The notes: generated by a model from the sequence alone, not told the origin. A DNA stretch of 64,000 nt from Streptomyces pyxinicus (GCF_024753135.1 NZ_JANUGP010000006.1:248001-312000), one strand, 5' to 3'. Positions 45,486-54,641 are shown, counted from the stretch's first letter. Made by a program: numbers and translations.

Positions 45486-45791
45486 AAACTCTTCCCGTGA
45501 CCTGGGTGAGCGGGATAACGTGCGGTAGCTCCGGCCAGCGGCAAGGCTGTGACCAGCACGCTTGCACACCACCTGGATTTACTTGGAAATCCAAGCAAAA
45601 ACGCAGGTCAGGTGGGGTTTCACAGAAATGTGAAGCACTGGGTAACGTAATGGTCGCAGGGCGCTCGCCGGGGCACCTGTCACGCCTGTTCCGGCCGAGC
45701 GGCACCCACCCCGTGCCCGGTGGCCGACCACAGGTGAGCCGCACTGGCCTACCGGCAACCCCGGGGGCCGGAACGACGGAGGAGCACACAC
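45486..45791. promoter_or_regulatory. Divergent regulatory region with AT-richer dyads upstream of the second 2-oxoacid dehydrogenase operon
   Basis: 306 bp. It contains overlapping palindromes ggattt-N6-aaatcc (45575-45592) and cttgga-AA-tccaag (45582-45595), and a third dyad ttcaca-GAAA-tgtgaa (45619-45634). They sit 158-217 bp before the E1alpha start and are plausible binding sites for an Lrp-type or other regulator. Confidence 0.65.
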
Positions 45792-47033
45792 GTGACCGTG
45801 GACAGCAGTGCCGCGCGCAAGCCGCGACGCAGCGCCGCAGGCAAGGCCGGCACCACCGGCAGCAACACCGGCACGACCGGCGACCCGACCGGCACCACCG
45901 GCACCAAGCGCGCCGCGCGCGGCAGCCGCGCTGCCGCCAGGAAGGGCACGGAGCCCGAACTCGTGCAGCTTCTGACCCCCGAGGGCAAGCGGGTCAAGAA
46001 CGCCGAGTACGACGCCTACGTCGCCGGCATCACCCCGGACGAGCTGCGCGGCCTGTACCGCGACATGGTGCTCACCCGCCGCTTCGACGCCGAGGCCACC
46101 GCCCTGCAGCGCCAGGGCGAACTGGGTCTGTGGGCCTCGCTGCTCGGCCAGGAGGCCGCCCAGATCGGCTCCGGCCGCGCCACCCGCGAGGACGACTACG
46201 TCTTCCCGACCTACCGCGAGCACGGCGTCGCCTGGTGCCGCGGGGTCGACCCGACCAACCTGCTCGGCATGTTCCGCGGCGTCAACAACGGCGGCTGGGA
46301 CCCGAACGGCAACAACTTCCACCTGTACACGATCGTCATCGGCTCGCAGACCCTGCACGCCACCGGCTACGCCATGGGCATCACCAAGGACGGCGCCGAC
46401 TCGGCCGTCATCGCCTACTTCGGCGACGGCGCCTCCAGCCAGGGCGACGTGGCCGAGTCCTTCACCTTCTCGGCCGTCTACAACGCGCCGGTGGTGTTCT
46501 TCTGCCAGAACAACCAGTGGGCGATCTCCGAGCCCACCGAGAAGCAGAGCCGCGTGCCGCTCTACCAGCGCGCGCAGGGCTTCGGCTTCCCGGGCGTCCG
46601 CGTGGACGGCAACGACGTGCTGGCCTGCCTCGCGGTCACCAAGTGGGCCCTGGAGCGCGCCCGCGCCGGCGAGGGCCCCACCCTCGTCGAGGCGTTCACC
46701 TACCGCATGGGCGCCCACACCACCTCCGACGACCCCAGCCGCTACCGCGGTGACGAGGAGCGGGCCGCCTGGGAGGCGAAGGACCCGATCCTGCGCCTCC
46801 GCCGCTACCTGGAGGCCTCAAACCACGCGGACGAGGGATTCTTCGCGGAACTGGAAGAGGAGTCCGAGGCGTTGGGCAGGCGAGTGCGCGAAGCGGTCCG
46901 CGCCATGCCCGACCCGGACCGCTTCGCCATCTTCGAGAACGTGTACGCGGACGGGCACGCGCTCGTCGACGAGGAACGAGCCCAGTTCGCCGCCTACCAG
47001 GCGTCGTTCGCGGACGCAGAAGGGGGTCACTGA
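45792..47033 (+). CDS. bkdA: 2-oxoacid dehydrogenase E1 alpha subunit (second operon)
   Basis: Protein of 413 residues. An N-terminal Lys/Arg/Thr/Gly-rich extension (about 1-50, repeats of the NTGTTGDPTGTTG type) precedes the E1alpha core with thiamine-diphosphate motif YFGDGASSQGDVAESFTFSAVYNAPVVFFCQNN and FPTYREHGVAWCRGVDP. GTG 45792 has GGAGG upstream. Branched-chain versus pyruvate specificity cannot be settled from motifs; position matches the S. coelicolor bkd cluster. It is a paralogue of the operon at 30382. Confidence 0.9.
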   Translation: MTVDSSAARKPRRSAAGKAGTTGSNTGTTGDPTGTTGTKRAARGSRAAARKGTEPELVQLLTPEGKRVKNAEYDAYVAGITPDELRGLYRDMVLTRRFDAEATALQRQGELGLWASLLGQEAAQIGSGRATREDDYVFPTYREHGVAWCRGVDPTNLLGMFRGVNNGGWDPNGNNFHLYTIVIGSQTLHATGYAMGITKDGADSAVIAYFGDGASSQGDVAESFTFSAVYNAPVVFFCQNNQWAISEPTEKQSRVPLYQRAQGFGFPGVRVDGNDVLACLAVTKWALERARAGEGPTLVEAFTYRMGAHTTSDDPSRYRGDEERAAWEAKDPILRLRRYLEASNHADEGFFAELEEESEALGRRVREAVRAMPDPDRFAIFENVYADGHALVDEERAQFAAYQASFADAEGGH

Positions 47034-47034
47034 G

Positions 47035-48012
47035 ATGGCCGAGAAGATGGCGATGGCCAAGGCCATCAACGAGTCGCTGCGCCGCGCCCTGGACACCGAC
47101 CCCAAGGTCCTGGTCATGGGCGAGGACGTCGGCAAGCTCGGCGGTGTCTTCCGCGTGACGGACGGCCTCCAGAAGGACTTCGGCGACAGCCGGGTCATCG
47201 ACACCCCGCTCGCCGAGTCCGGCATCGTCGGCGCCGCGATCGGCCTCGCCCTGCGCGGTTACCGCCCGGTGGTGGAGATCCAGTTCGACGGCTTCGTCTT
47301 CCCGGCCTACGACCAGATCGTCACCCAGCTGGCCAAGATGCACGCCCGCTCGCTGGGCAAGGTCAAGATGCCGGTCGTCGTCCGCATCCCCTACGGCGGC
47401 GGCATCGGCGCGGTCGAGCACCACTCGGAGTCCCCGGAGGCGCTGTTCGCGCACGTCGCCGGCCTCAAGGTCGTCAGCCCCTCCAACGCGTCCGACGCCT
47501 ACTGGATGATGCAGCAGGCCATCCAGAGCGACGACCCGGTGATCTATTTCGAGCCCAAGCGCCGGTACTGGGACAAGGGCGAGGTCGACACCGAGGCCAT
47601 CCCCGCCCCGCTGCACCGGGCGCGAGTGGTCCGCGAGGGCACCGACCTGACCCTCGCGGCCTACGGCCCGATGGTGAAGCTCTGCCAGGAGGTCGCCGCC
47701 GCGGCCGCCGAGGAGGGCAAGTCCCTGGAGGTCCTCGACCTGCGCTCGGTGTCCCCGCTGGACTTCGACGCGCTCCAGACCTCGGTGGAGAAGACCCGCC
47801 GCCTGGTCGTGGTGCACGAGGCGCCGGTGTTCTTCGGCTCCGGCGGGGAGATCGCCGCCCGGATCACCGAGCGCTGCTTCTACCACCTGGAGGCCCCGGT
47901 GCTCCGGGTCGGCGGCTACCACGCGCCGTACCCGCCGGCCCGGCTGGAGGAGGAGTACCTGCCGGACCTGGACCGCGTGCTCGACGCCGTCGACCGCTCG
48001 CTGGCGTACTGA
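47035..48012 (+). CDS. bkdB: 2-oxoacid dehydrogenase E1 beta subunit (second operon)
   Basis: Protein of 325 residues: MGEDVGKLGGVFRVTDGL, RIPYGGGIGAVEHHSESPEALF and VHEAPVFFGSGGEIAARITE are the expected E1beta motifs. One base separates it from the alpha gene, and 10 nt from E2. It is closely related to the beta subunit encoded at 31533. Confidence 0.93.
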   Translation: MAEKMAMAKAINESLRRALDTDPKVLVMGEDVGKLGGVFRVTDGLQKDFGDSRVIDTPLAESGIVGAAIGLALRGYRPVVEIQFDGFVFPAYDQIVTQLAKMHARSLGKVKMPVVVRIPYGGGIGAVEHHSESPEALFAHVAGLKVVSPSNASDAYWMMQQAIQSDDPVIYFEPKRRYWDKGEVDTEAIPAPLHRARVVREGTDLTLAAYGPMVKLCQEVAAAAAEEGKSLEVLDLRSVSPLDFDALQTSVEKTRRLVVVHEAPVFFGSGGEIAARITERCFYHLEAPVLRVGGYHAPYPPARLEEEYLPDLDRVLDAVDRSLAY

Positions 48013-48022
48013 GGAGAGGGTC

Positions 48023-49429
48023 GTGACGACGATGACGGAAGCGTCCGTACGCGAGTTCAAGATGCCGGACGTCGGTGAGGGTCTCACCGAGGCCGAGATC
48101 CTCAAGTGGTACGTGCAGCCCGGCGACACGGTCACCGACGGCCAGGTGGTCTGCGAGGTCGAGACCGCGAAGGCGGCCGTCGAACTCCCCATCCCCTACG
48201 ACGGCGTGGTCCGCGAGCTGCGCTTCCCGGAGGGCACCACGGTCGACGTGGGCACGGCCATCATCGCGGTGGACATCTCGGGCGGTGCCGCTTCCGAGCC
48301 CCCCGCCGCGCAGCCGGCGGCCGAGCCGGAGCCGGTCGCCGAGGAAGCGAAGCCGCAGGCCCGCCAGCCGGTCCTCGTCGGCTACGGCGTGTCCACCGCC
48401 TCCACCAAGCGCCGGCCCCGCAAGGGCCCCGAGGTCACCGTCCCGGCCCCGGCGCAGGCGATCCAGGCGGAGCTGAACGGCCACGCCCCGGCCGCCCCCG
48501 AGACCGCCCCGGCCGCCGCGGGGTCCCGCCCGCTGGCCAAGCCGCCGGTGCGCAAGCTCGCCAAGGATCTCGGCGTCGACCTCGCCGCGATCGTCCCGTC
48601 CGGTCCGGACGGTGTGATCACCCGGGAGGACGTCCACGCGGCCGCCGCGCCCGCCACGGCTCCCGCGCCGGCGGTGGAGACCCCCGCGGCCCGCCCGGCC
48701 CCGGCGCCCGCCGTGGCCTACGACGGCGCCCGCGAGACCCGGGTCCCGGTCAAGGGCGTCCGCAAGGCGACGGCGGCGGCGATGGTCGGCTCGGCGTTCA
48801 CGGCGCCGCACGTCACGGAGTTCGTGACGGTGGACGTGACCCGCACCATGAAGCTGGTCGAGGAGCTGAAGCAGGACAAGGAGATGCAGGGCCTGCGGGT
48901 GAACCCGCTGCTGCTGATCGCCAAGGCCCTGCTGGTCGCCATCAAGCGCAACCCGGACGTCAACGCGGCCTGGGACGAGGCGAACCAGGAGATCGTGCGC
49001 AAGCACTACGTCAACCTGGGCATCGCCGCGGCCACTCCGCGCGGTCTGATCGTGCCGAACATCAAGGACGCCGACGCCAAGACGCTGTCGCAACTGGCGC
49101 AGGCGCTGGGCGAGCTGGTGTCGACGGCTCGCGAGGGCAAGACCTCGCCGGCCGCCATGCAGGGCGGCACCGTGACCATCACCAACGTCGGCGTCTTCGG
49201 CGTCGACACCGGCACGCCGATCCTCAACCCCGGGGAGTCCGCGATCCTCGCGGTCGGCGCGATCAAGCTCCAGCCCTGGGTCCACAAGGGCAAGGTCAAG
49301 CCGCGTCAGGTCACCACCCTGGCCCTCTCCTTCGACCACCGCCTGGTCGACGGCGAGCTGGGCTCCCGGGTCCTGGCCGACGTGGCGGCGATCCTGGAGC
49401 AGCCCAAGCGCCTGATCACCTGGGCGTGA
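48023..49429 (+). CDS. bkdC: 2-oxoacid dehydrogenase E2 acyltransferase (second operon)
   Basis: Protein of 468 residues: one lipoyl domain (about 10-85, Lys in VCEVETAKAAVELP), an Ala/Pro linker, an E1/E3-binding domain (about 170-205, KPPVRKLAKDLGVDLAAIVPSG) and the catalytic domain (about 235-468) with His/Asp in LSFDHRLVDGELG. GTG 48023 follows GAGGAGAG. No lipoamide dehydrogenase gene accompanies it. Confidence 0.93.
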   Translation: MTTMTEASVREFKMPDVGEGLTEAEILKWYVQPGDTVTDGQVVCEVETAKAAVELPIPYDGVVRELRFPEGTTVDVGTAIIAVDISGGAASEPPAAQPAAEPEPVAEEAKPQARQPVLVGYGVSTASTKRRPRKGPEVTVPAPAQAIQAELNGHAPAAPETAPAAAGSRPLAKPPVRKLAKDLGVDLAAIVPSGPDGVITREDVHAAAAPATAPAPAVETPAARPAPAPAVAYDGARETRVPVKGVRKATAAAMVGSAFTAPHVTEFVTVDVTRTMKLVEELKQDKEMQGLRVNPLLLIAKALLVAIKRNPDVNAAWDEANQEIVRKHYVNLGIAAATPRGLIVPNIKDADAKTLSQLAQALGELVSTAREGKTSPAAMQGGTVTITNVGVFGVDTGTPILNPGESAILAVGAIKLQPWVHKGKVKPRQVTTLALSFDHRLVDGELGSRVLADVAAILEQPKRLITWA

Positions 49430-49459
49430 GGGGAGCTTCCCGAGTAGGCTCTGTCGAGA

Positions 49460-49498
49460 GGCGGGACGGCCGCACATTCACCGTGCGACCGCCCCGCC
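49460..49498. terminator. Terminator between the E2 gene and the Bro-N gene
   Basis: A 16-bp stem (49460-49475 with 49483-49498; G-U pairs at two positions) with a short loop between convergent genes. Confidence 0.65.
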
Positions 49499-49501
49499 CG
49501 C

Positions 49502-50482
49502 TCACGTTCCGGGGAGCACGTACACCGGCGCCCCGTCCTCCGTGCCGCCCCGGCTGAGGATGCAGGCGTGCCGGCGCAGCAGCCGGAGGCAGTCGTTGAC
49601 GCGCCGCACGGTCAGCCCCGTGCGGGCGGCGATGTTCTCAAGCGGCTCGCGCAGTTCCCCCTGCTCCACCAGCACCGGTGCGATCACCACGGCCACCGTC
49701 CACACGTCCTCCGTCACGGACAGCCGCTGCCGCCAGTCCGCGAGCACGGTGGCCGTGGTGGCGCCGGCCTTCGACACGTCCCTCCCGGCGCCGGGCCGCA
49801 GGGGGGTGAGCGCGTCGAACCTGTCGGCGATGCGCTCCATGGCCTGGGCCATGGCTCCCAGGGACTGGGCGGTCGCCTCCTGCGCGGCCAGCGTGGCGTT
49901 CTGCGTGGCCAGCATCTCCTTCTGAAGTCTCAGCGCTTCACGCTGTGCGTTCGCAAGCTCCTCGTCGAGCTGGAGGTTGTGCGCCTCCAGCCGGACGATG
50001 GCCTCCGCGACCCGCTCCGGCATGGCGTAGGCGAGGGGCGCGCCGGGCTCCGCAGACTGCACCTCGGCCGCTTCCAGCGAGTACGAACCCTCCCGCTGGA
50101 CGGCCTCGATCACCTCGGCGACCCACAGTTTGAAGGGGGCGCAGGCCGGCTTGGTACAGGCGTTGACGAGCAGGATCAGCCCCTGGAGAGAGATGACATT
50201 CAAGTCTCGGCGCCACTCTCTACCTGCGGGAACGCTGAGACCGTAAGCTCCAGTTACGGTCTCAAGAATGTCTCGGTGGCCCTCCGGAACATGGTCCGAG
50301 AGTGCCTGCCGGGAGTTGCTGTGGCCCAGTTGCTTGCACACGTCCACCGCCGGGAACCAATGGCTTCCGTCGGGCATCGTGAGCCGTCGGACGCGGGCTC
50401 CGGTCGCCGCGTACACGAAGTCGGTGACGTCGATCGCCTCGCGCGGTCCGGCCGGGCGGGGCTGCTTGCTCGGTTCGTTCAT
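49502..50482 (-). CDS. Bro-N domain protein with coiled coil and wHTH-like C-terminus
   Basis: Protein of 326 residues. The N-terminal Bro-N (phage antirepressor/BRO) domain (about 20-125) shows GSHWFPAVDVCKQLGHSNSR and NVISLQGLILLVNACTKP. A Glu/Gln/Ala coiled coil (about 155-220) follows, then a C-terminal helix-turn-helix-like region (ENIAARTGLTVRRVNDCLRLL). It is probably a DNA-binding regulator. ATG 50482 follows GGAGGTG. No phage structural or integrase genes are near, so it looks domesticated. Confidence 0.85.
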   Translation of the reverse strand: MNEPSKQPRPAGPREAIDVTDFVYAATGARVRRLTMPDGSHWFPAVDVCKQLGHSNSRQALSDHVPEGHRDILETVTGAYGLSVPAGREWRRDLNVISLQGLILLVNACTKPACAPFKLWVAEVIEAVQREGSYSLEAAEVQSAEPGAPLAYAMPERVAEAIVRLEAHNLQLDEELANAQREALRLQKEMLATQNATLAAQEATAQSLGAMAQAMERIADRFDALTPLRPGAGRDVSKAGATTATVLADWRQRLSVTEDVWTVAVVIAPVLVEQGELREPLENIAARTGLTVRRVNDCLRLLRRHACILSRGGTEDGAPVYVLPGT

Positions 50483-50710
50483 GTGAACACCTCCGCGGCG
50501 GAACGTAGAGCGGAGGGAACCGAATATGCCAGCCGCATGGGGGTGGTTCACCGGTGAGGGTGAACGATTTGTGGTGTCGCTCCAACGTGCCGTATAGGGC
50601 GACGCGTTGCTGGGCACCGGCCGTCCCTGATGGTGTGTCGGGGTGGCTCCGGGTTGTGCCAGGGATGTCACGGATGGTGAGGAAGCGGCCTCGGACGGCA
50701 CGCTGGACGC

Positions 50711-51505
50711 ATGACGAATTCCCCTGCTGTCCGCTCCGGTTCCGGCCGCCGTCCCCTCGCTCCGGTCCGTCGTCTCGCCACCGTCGCGGGTGCCGCCCTG
50801 CTCGCCGGTACGGCGATCGTGTGCGCACCGGGTGCCGCCTACTCCACACCGGGATCCGGCACGTCCGTGGCTCCCCCGTCCGACTTCGGCGACTGTCCGC
50901 CGCTGCCCCAGGGTGTCGATCCCGGGCGGTGGAGATGCGAGGTGCAGACCGCCGCTCCGCGGCTGACCCTGGGCCGGGTCACGGTGACCCTCGCGCCCAT
51001 CACCATGACGCATGCCGAAGGGCCACTCGCGGACGGCGGCAAGGCTCAGGTCTGGGGAGGGATGCACGCTGCGGCGACCTCGGTACCGGGCGGACTCACC
51101 GGTACCGCCATGGGTGACCGCTCACCGCTCCTGGGGCTGGCGATACAGCCGGAGTACGGTGGCCGGTCCGACTTCTACAGCGGGCAGCTGAGTCTGCGGT
51201 TCCGGCTCCGGGGACCCCTGGTGCCGAAGAGCTGCGCCGTCGGGGCCGATACGCCCGTCGACTTCCGGTTGCAGCGGTCCGGCCCGTCCACCTGGGTGTC
51301 CCAGGACCCGCCGGTGATCGAGTTCTCGGCCTACGACGACACCTTCGCCGCCCGGGGCGCCGGGCGCTGTGGCCCGCTCACCGCTCTTCTCGGCCGACGG
51401 CTCGGGCTGCCGGCGACCGAGGGGAATCTGCTGTCCTTCGACGCCTCGTACACCTTCAGAACCTACGACCGGCTGTCGCAGGGCCGGCCCGCCGGCCGGG
51501 TGTGA
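50711..51505 (+). CDS. Secreted hypothetical protein
   Basis: Protein of 264 residues. The signal peptide (about 1-44) has RRLATVAGAALLAGTAIVCAPGAAYS with a twin Arg that is not a clear Tat motif. The mature part has four or more Cys (GDCPPLPQ, WRCEVQ, KSCAVG, GRCGPL), suggesting disulfides, and is rich in beta-type sequence. I do not recognise a family. The neighbours (D-Ala-D-Ala carboxypeptidase, convergent) do not define its job. Confidence 0.75.
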   Translation: MTNSPAVRSGSGRRPLAPVRRLATVAGAALLAGTAIVCAPGAAYSTPGSGTSVAPPSDFGDCPPLPQGVDPGRWRCEVQTAAPRLTLGRVTVTLAPITMTHAEGPLADGGKAQVWGGMHAAATSVPGGLTGTAMGDRSPLLGLAIQPEYGGRSDFYSGQLSLRFRLRGPLVPKSCAVGADTPVDFRLQRSGPSTWVSQDPPVIEFSAYDDTFAARGAGRCGPLTALLGRRLGLPATEGNLLSFDASYTFRTYDRLSQGRPAGRV

Positions 51506-51532
51506 GTGGACGCCGGGGTGCCGGGCAGCGGG

Positions 51533-51563
51533 ACGGGCCCGTCGCTCGTCGCGGCGGGCCCGT
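51533..51563. terminator. Terminator between the secreted protein and the carboxypeptidase gene
   Basis: 13-bp stem acgggcccgtcgc/gcggcgggcccgt (one T-G pair) with a TCGTC loop, between convergent genes. Confidence 0.75.
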
Positions 51564-51577
51564 GATCCGGCGGGGTG

Positions 51578-52480
51578 TCAGCCCAGCTTGGCGAAGCCGT
51601 AGTCGAGGATCTTCTTGGCGTCCGCCTCGCGCTGCGGGATGGAGGAGGAGGCGAGGACGGTGCCGATGACCGTCTTGCCCCTGCGGGTCGCGGCGAAGAC
51701 CAGGCAGTACTTGGCCTCGGGGCCGGAGCCGGTCTTCACGCCGATGGTGCCGCTGTAGCTGTTGAGCAGACCGTTGGTGTTGTCCCAGACCTTCATGGTG
51801 CGGGTGCTGCCGGTCTTCGTCTTGGTCTTGGCGGTGTAGTGCTTCGTCTTGACGATCGAGCGGAACGTCGAGCTCTTCATCGCGCTGCTGGCGATCTTCG
51901 TCAGATCGCGCGGGGTCGAGTAGTTGCCGCCGTTGCCGATGCCGTCGAAGGAGTCGAAGTGGGTGTTCTTCAGGTTCAGCGACTTGGCGGCGGTGTTCAT
52001 CTTGCCGATGAAGCTGGCGGTGCGCTTGGCGATGGTGGAGCCGGAGCCGTACTTGTCGGCGAGCGCCATGGCGGCGTCACAGCCGGACGGCAGCATCAGG
52101 CCGTAGAGCAGCTGACGGACGGTGACCTTGTCGCCGACGATCAGGTGGGCCTGGGAGGCGTTGTTCTTGACGACGTAGTCGCTGTACTCCTTCTTGATGG
52201 TCACCGTGGCGTCGAGGTTGAGGTTCGACTGGGCGAGCACCACCTTGGCCGTCATGATCTTGGTGGTGGAGCCGGTGGACAGCCGCGTGTCGGCCTTCTT
52301 GGTGTAGAGCGACGAGCCGTTCGCGTTGTTCATCGCGTAGCCGCCCTTGGCCACGATCGACGGCGCGGAGACGGCCTGCGCCGGTGCCGCGGTGAGGGCG
52401 CCGGTGGTGAGCAGGGCGCCGGAGGTGACGGCGACGGCAGCGGCTCGGCGGATGCGGGTGCCCTTAATGCCGGTAATCAA
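51578..52480 (-). CDS. Secreted D-alanyl-D-alanine carboxypeptidase, S11 family
   Basis: Protein of 300 residues. The signal peptide (about 1-37, ending PAQA) leads to the penicillin-interacting domain with SxxK in STGSTTKIMTA, KTG in IGVKTGSGPEA, and a second motif LPSGCDAAMALAD where Cys replaces the usual Asn of SxN. It trims peptidoglycan stem peptides. TTG 52480 is preferred: it gives a compact signal peptide and has GGGGT upstream; upstream in-frame starts to 52567 add a non-signal extension. Confidence 0.88.
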   Translation of the reverse strand: MITGIKGTRIRRAAAVAVTSGALLTTGALTAAPAQAVSAPSIVAKGGYAMNNANGSSLYTKKADTRLSTGSTTKIMTAKVVLAQSNLNLDATVTIKKEYSDYVVKNNASQAHLIVGDKVTVRQLLYGLMLPSGCDAAMALADKYGSGSTIAKRTASFIGKMNTAAKSLNLKNTHFDSFDGIGNGGNYSTPRDLTKIASSAMKSSTFRSIVKTKHYTAKTKTKTGSTRTMKVWDNTNGLLNSYSGTIGVKTGSGPEAKYCLVFAATRRGKTVIGTVLASSSIPQREADAKKILDYGFAKLG

Positions 52481-52671
52481 AGTGAGATACCCCGATTGTG
52501 TTGAATGCCCCTGATATGCGGCCGAGTTGAGGTGGCAAGAGACAGTGGGGCCGCACGTGTGTGACACGTAACTAGCACAGAAGGTTGTGCGGGCGCTGCC
52601 GAAGGATTTCGGTTCGTCCGTATCGTGGACGCCGGTCCCTCTTGTGTGCGTGTTGTATCTATCCTGTCGGC

Positions 52672-53346
52672 ATGGACACGGCAGTACAGCAGACCACCCC
52701 GCGGAGCCTCAAGCAGCCGCCCGCCGCCGACCGGGTGTACGCCCATGTGAAACAGGGTGTCCTCGACCGTCGCTACGAAGGGGGGACCCTGCTCACCGAG
52801 GGCGAACTCGCCGAGGCGGTCGGTGTCTCGCGCACCCCTGTCCGGGAGGCGCTGCTTCGGCTGGAGGCCGAGGGCCTGATCCGGCTCTACCCGAAGAAGG
52901 GGGCCCTGGTGCTGCCCGTCTCGGCGCAGGAGATCGCGGACGTCGTGGAGACCCGGCTGCTGGTGGAGGAGCACGCGGCCCGCAAGGCCGTGCCCGCCCC
53001 GCCGGCCCTGGTGGAGCGGCTGACGGAGCTGCTGGAGCGGCAGAAGGAGCAGGCGGCGGCCGGTGACTTCGCCGCGGCGGCCGTCACCGACCGGTGTTTC
53101 CACGCCGAGATCGTGCGCAGCGGCGGCAACGCGATCCTGTCCCGGCTCTACGACCAGCTGCGGGACCGCCAACTGCGGATGGGGGTGGCCGTGATGCACT
53201 CGCATCCCGACCGGATCGCCAAGACACTCACCGAGCACGAGGAGATCCTGGACGCGTTGCGCGCCGGGGACGCCGAGGCGGCCGTCGGGGTCGTCCACCG
53301 GCATGTGAGCTGGTTCTCGCACCTCGCGCGAGGTGAGGTCCGATGA
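52672..53346 (+). CDS. GntR family regulator, FadR-type (FCD domain)
   Basis: Protein of 224 residues. The winged HTH (about 20-80, LTEGELAEAVGVSRTPVREALLRLEAEGLIRLYPKKGA) is followed by the all-helical FCD sensor domain (about 90-215, RCFHAEIVRSGGNAIL and LTEHEEILDAL with metal-binding His/Asp candidates). It overlaps the MFS gene (ATGA), so it probably controls that transporter in response to its substrate. TATCCT lies 6 nt before ATG 52672, suggesting a leaderless mRNA. Confidence 0.9.
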   Translation: MDTAVQQTTPRSLKQPPAADRVYAHVKQGVLDRRYEGGTLLTEGELAEAVGVSRTPVREALLRLEAEGLIRLYPKKGALVLPVSAQEIADVVETRLLVEEHAARKAVPAPPALVERLTELLERQKEQAAAGDFAAAAVTDRCFHAEIVRSGGNAILSRLYDQLRDRQLRMGVAVMHSHPDRIAKTLTEHEEILDALRAGDAEAAVGVVHRHVSWFSHLARGEVR

Positions 53347-54641
53347 GCGACGCCACCCTGCCGGGTGACCCGCCGGGCGGCCGGCGCGCGACAGCCATGT
53401 GGTCCATAGGCGTCGCGGTCTACTTCGTCGCCGTCATCTTCCGCACCTCTCTCGGGGTGGCGGGGCTGGACGCGGCGGACCGCTTCCATGTCAACGCCTC
53501 CGCGCTGTCGACGTTCTCCATACTCCAGCTGCTGGTCTACGCCGGGATGCAGATACCCGTCGGACTCCTGGTCGACCGGCTCGGCACCAAGAAGGTACTG
53601 AGCATGGGGGCCGTGCTGTTCACGGCCGGCCAGCTGGGCTTCGCCTTCTCGCCGACCTACGGCACCGCGCTCGCCTCGCGGGCGCTGCTCGGCTGCGGGG
53701 ACGCGATGACGTTCATCAGCGTGCTGCGGCTGGGCACCCGGTGGTTCCCGGTCCGGCGCGGGCCCGTGGTGGCGCAGCTCGCGGGACTGGTCGGCATGGC
53801 GGGCAACCTGGTCTCCACGCTGGTGATCGCCCGGCTGCTGCACGGCATCGGCTGGACACCGGCGTTCGCGGGCAGCGCGCTCGCCGGTGCGGTCGTCCTG
53901 GTCCTGACGCTGCTCTTCCTCAAGGACCATCCCGAGGGGTTCGAACCGGTGCCGTCCCCGCACCAGGGCGGGGCCTACGTCCGCCGGCAGATCGCCGAGG
54001 CCTGGCGGGAGCCGGGCACGCGGCTGGGGATGTGGGTGCACTTCACCACCCAGTTCCCGGCGATGGTGTTCCTGCTGCTGTGGGGCCTGCCGTTCCTGGT
54101 GCAGGCGCAGGGGCTCAGCCGGGCCACGGCCGGTGAGCTGCTCACCCTGGTCGTCCTGTCCAACATGGTGATCGGGCTGGTCTACGGCCAGATCGTCGCC
54201 CGGCACCACGCGGCGCGGCTGCCGCTGGCGCTCGGCACGGTGGGGGTGACCGCGACGCTGTGGGCGGCCACGCTGGCGTATCCCGCCGCGCACGCGCCGA
54301 TGTGGCTGCTGGTGGTGCTGTGCGCGGTGCTCGGCGCGTGTGGGCCGGCGTCGATGATCGGCTTCGACTTCGCCCGGCCGGCGAATCCGCCGGAGCGGCA
54401 GGGCACGGCGTCCGGGATCACCAACATGGGCGGTTTCATCGCCTCCATGACGACCCTGTTCGCCATCGGTGTGCTGCTGGACGCGACCGGGGACGACTAC
54501 ACGGTGGCCTTCTCCGCGGTGTTCGTGCTCCAGGCGTTCGGGATCGGGCAGATCCTCCGGCTGCGTGGCCGGGCGGCCCGGCGCGAGCGGGAGCGGCTGG
54601 TCGCCAGCCGGGTGGAGACGGTGCACGTCCCCGCCGCCTGA
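53343..54641 (+). CDS. MFS transporter
   Basis: Membrane protein of 432 residues with about 12 helices. Features: GLLVDRLGTKKVLSMGAV (cytoplasmic loop 2-3 MFS motif A), RALLGCGDAMTFISVLRLGTRWFPVRRG and a mid-protein cytoplasmic loop (DHPEGFEPVPSPHQGG). It may take up an organic anion or export a compound; substrate unknown. Coupled to the upstream GntR gene by a 4-nt overlap. Confidence 0.92.
   Translation: MSDATLPGDPPGGRRATAMWSIGVAVYFVAVIFRTSLGVAGLDAADRFHVNASALSTFSILQLLVYAGMQIPVGLLVDRLGTKKVLSMGAVLFTAGQLGFAFSPTYGTALASRALLGCGDAMTFISVLRLGTRWFPVRRGPVVAQLAGLVGMAGNLVSTLVIARLLHGIGWTPAFAGSALAGAVVLVLTLLFLKDHPEGFEPVPSPHQGGAYVRRQIAEAWREPGTRLGMWVHFTTQFPAMVFLLLWGLPFLVQAQGLSRATAGELLTLVVLSNMVIGLVYGQIVARHHAARLPLALGTVGVTATLWAATLAYPAAHAPMWLLVVLCAVLGACGPASMIGFDFARPANPPERQGTASGITNMGGFIASMTTLFAIGVLLDATGDDYTVAFSAVFVLQAFGIGQILRLRGRAARRERERLVASRVETVHVPAA

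Noticed and set aside
50474..50486. Second parS site at gttcatgtgaac
   Set aside because: Two or more mismatches to GTTTCACGTGAAAC; it is the start region of the Bro-N gene.
49502..51505. Prophage remnant
   Set aside because: Only the Bro-N domain suggests phage; neighbours are ordinary chromosomal genes.
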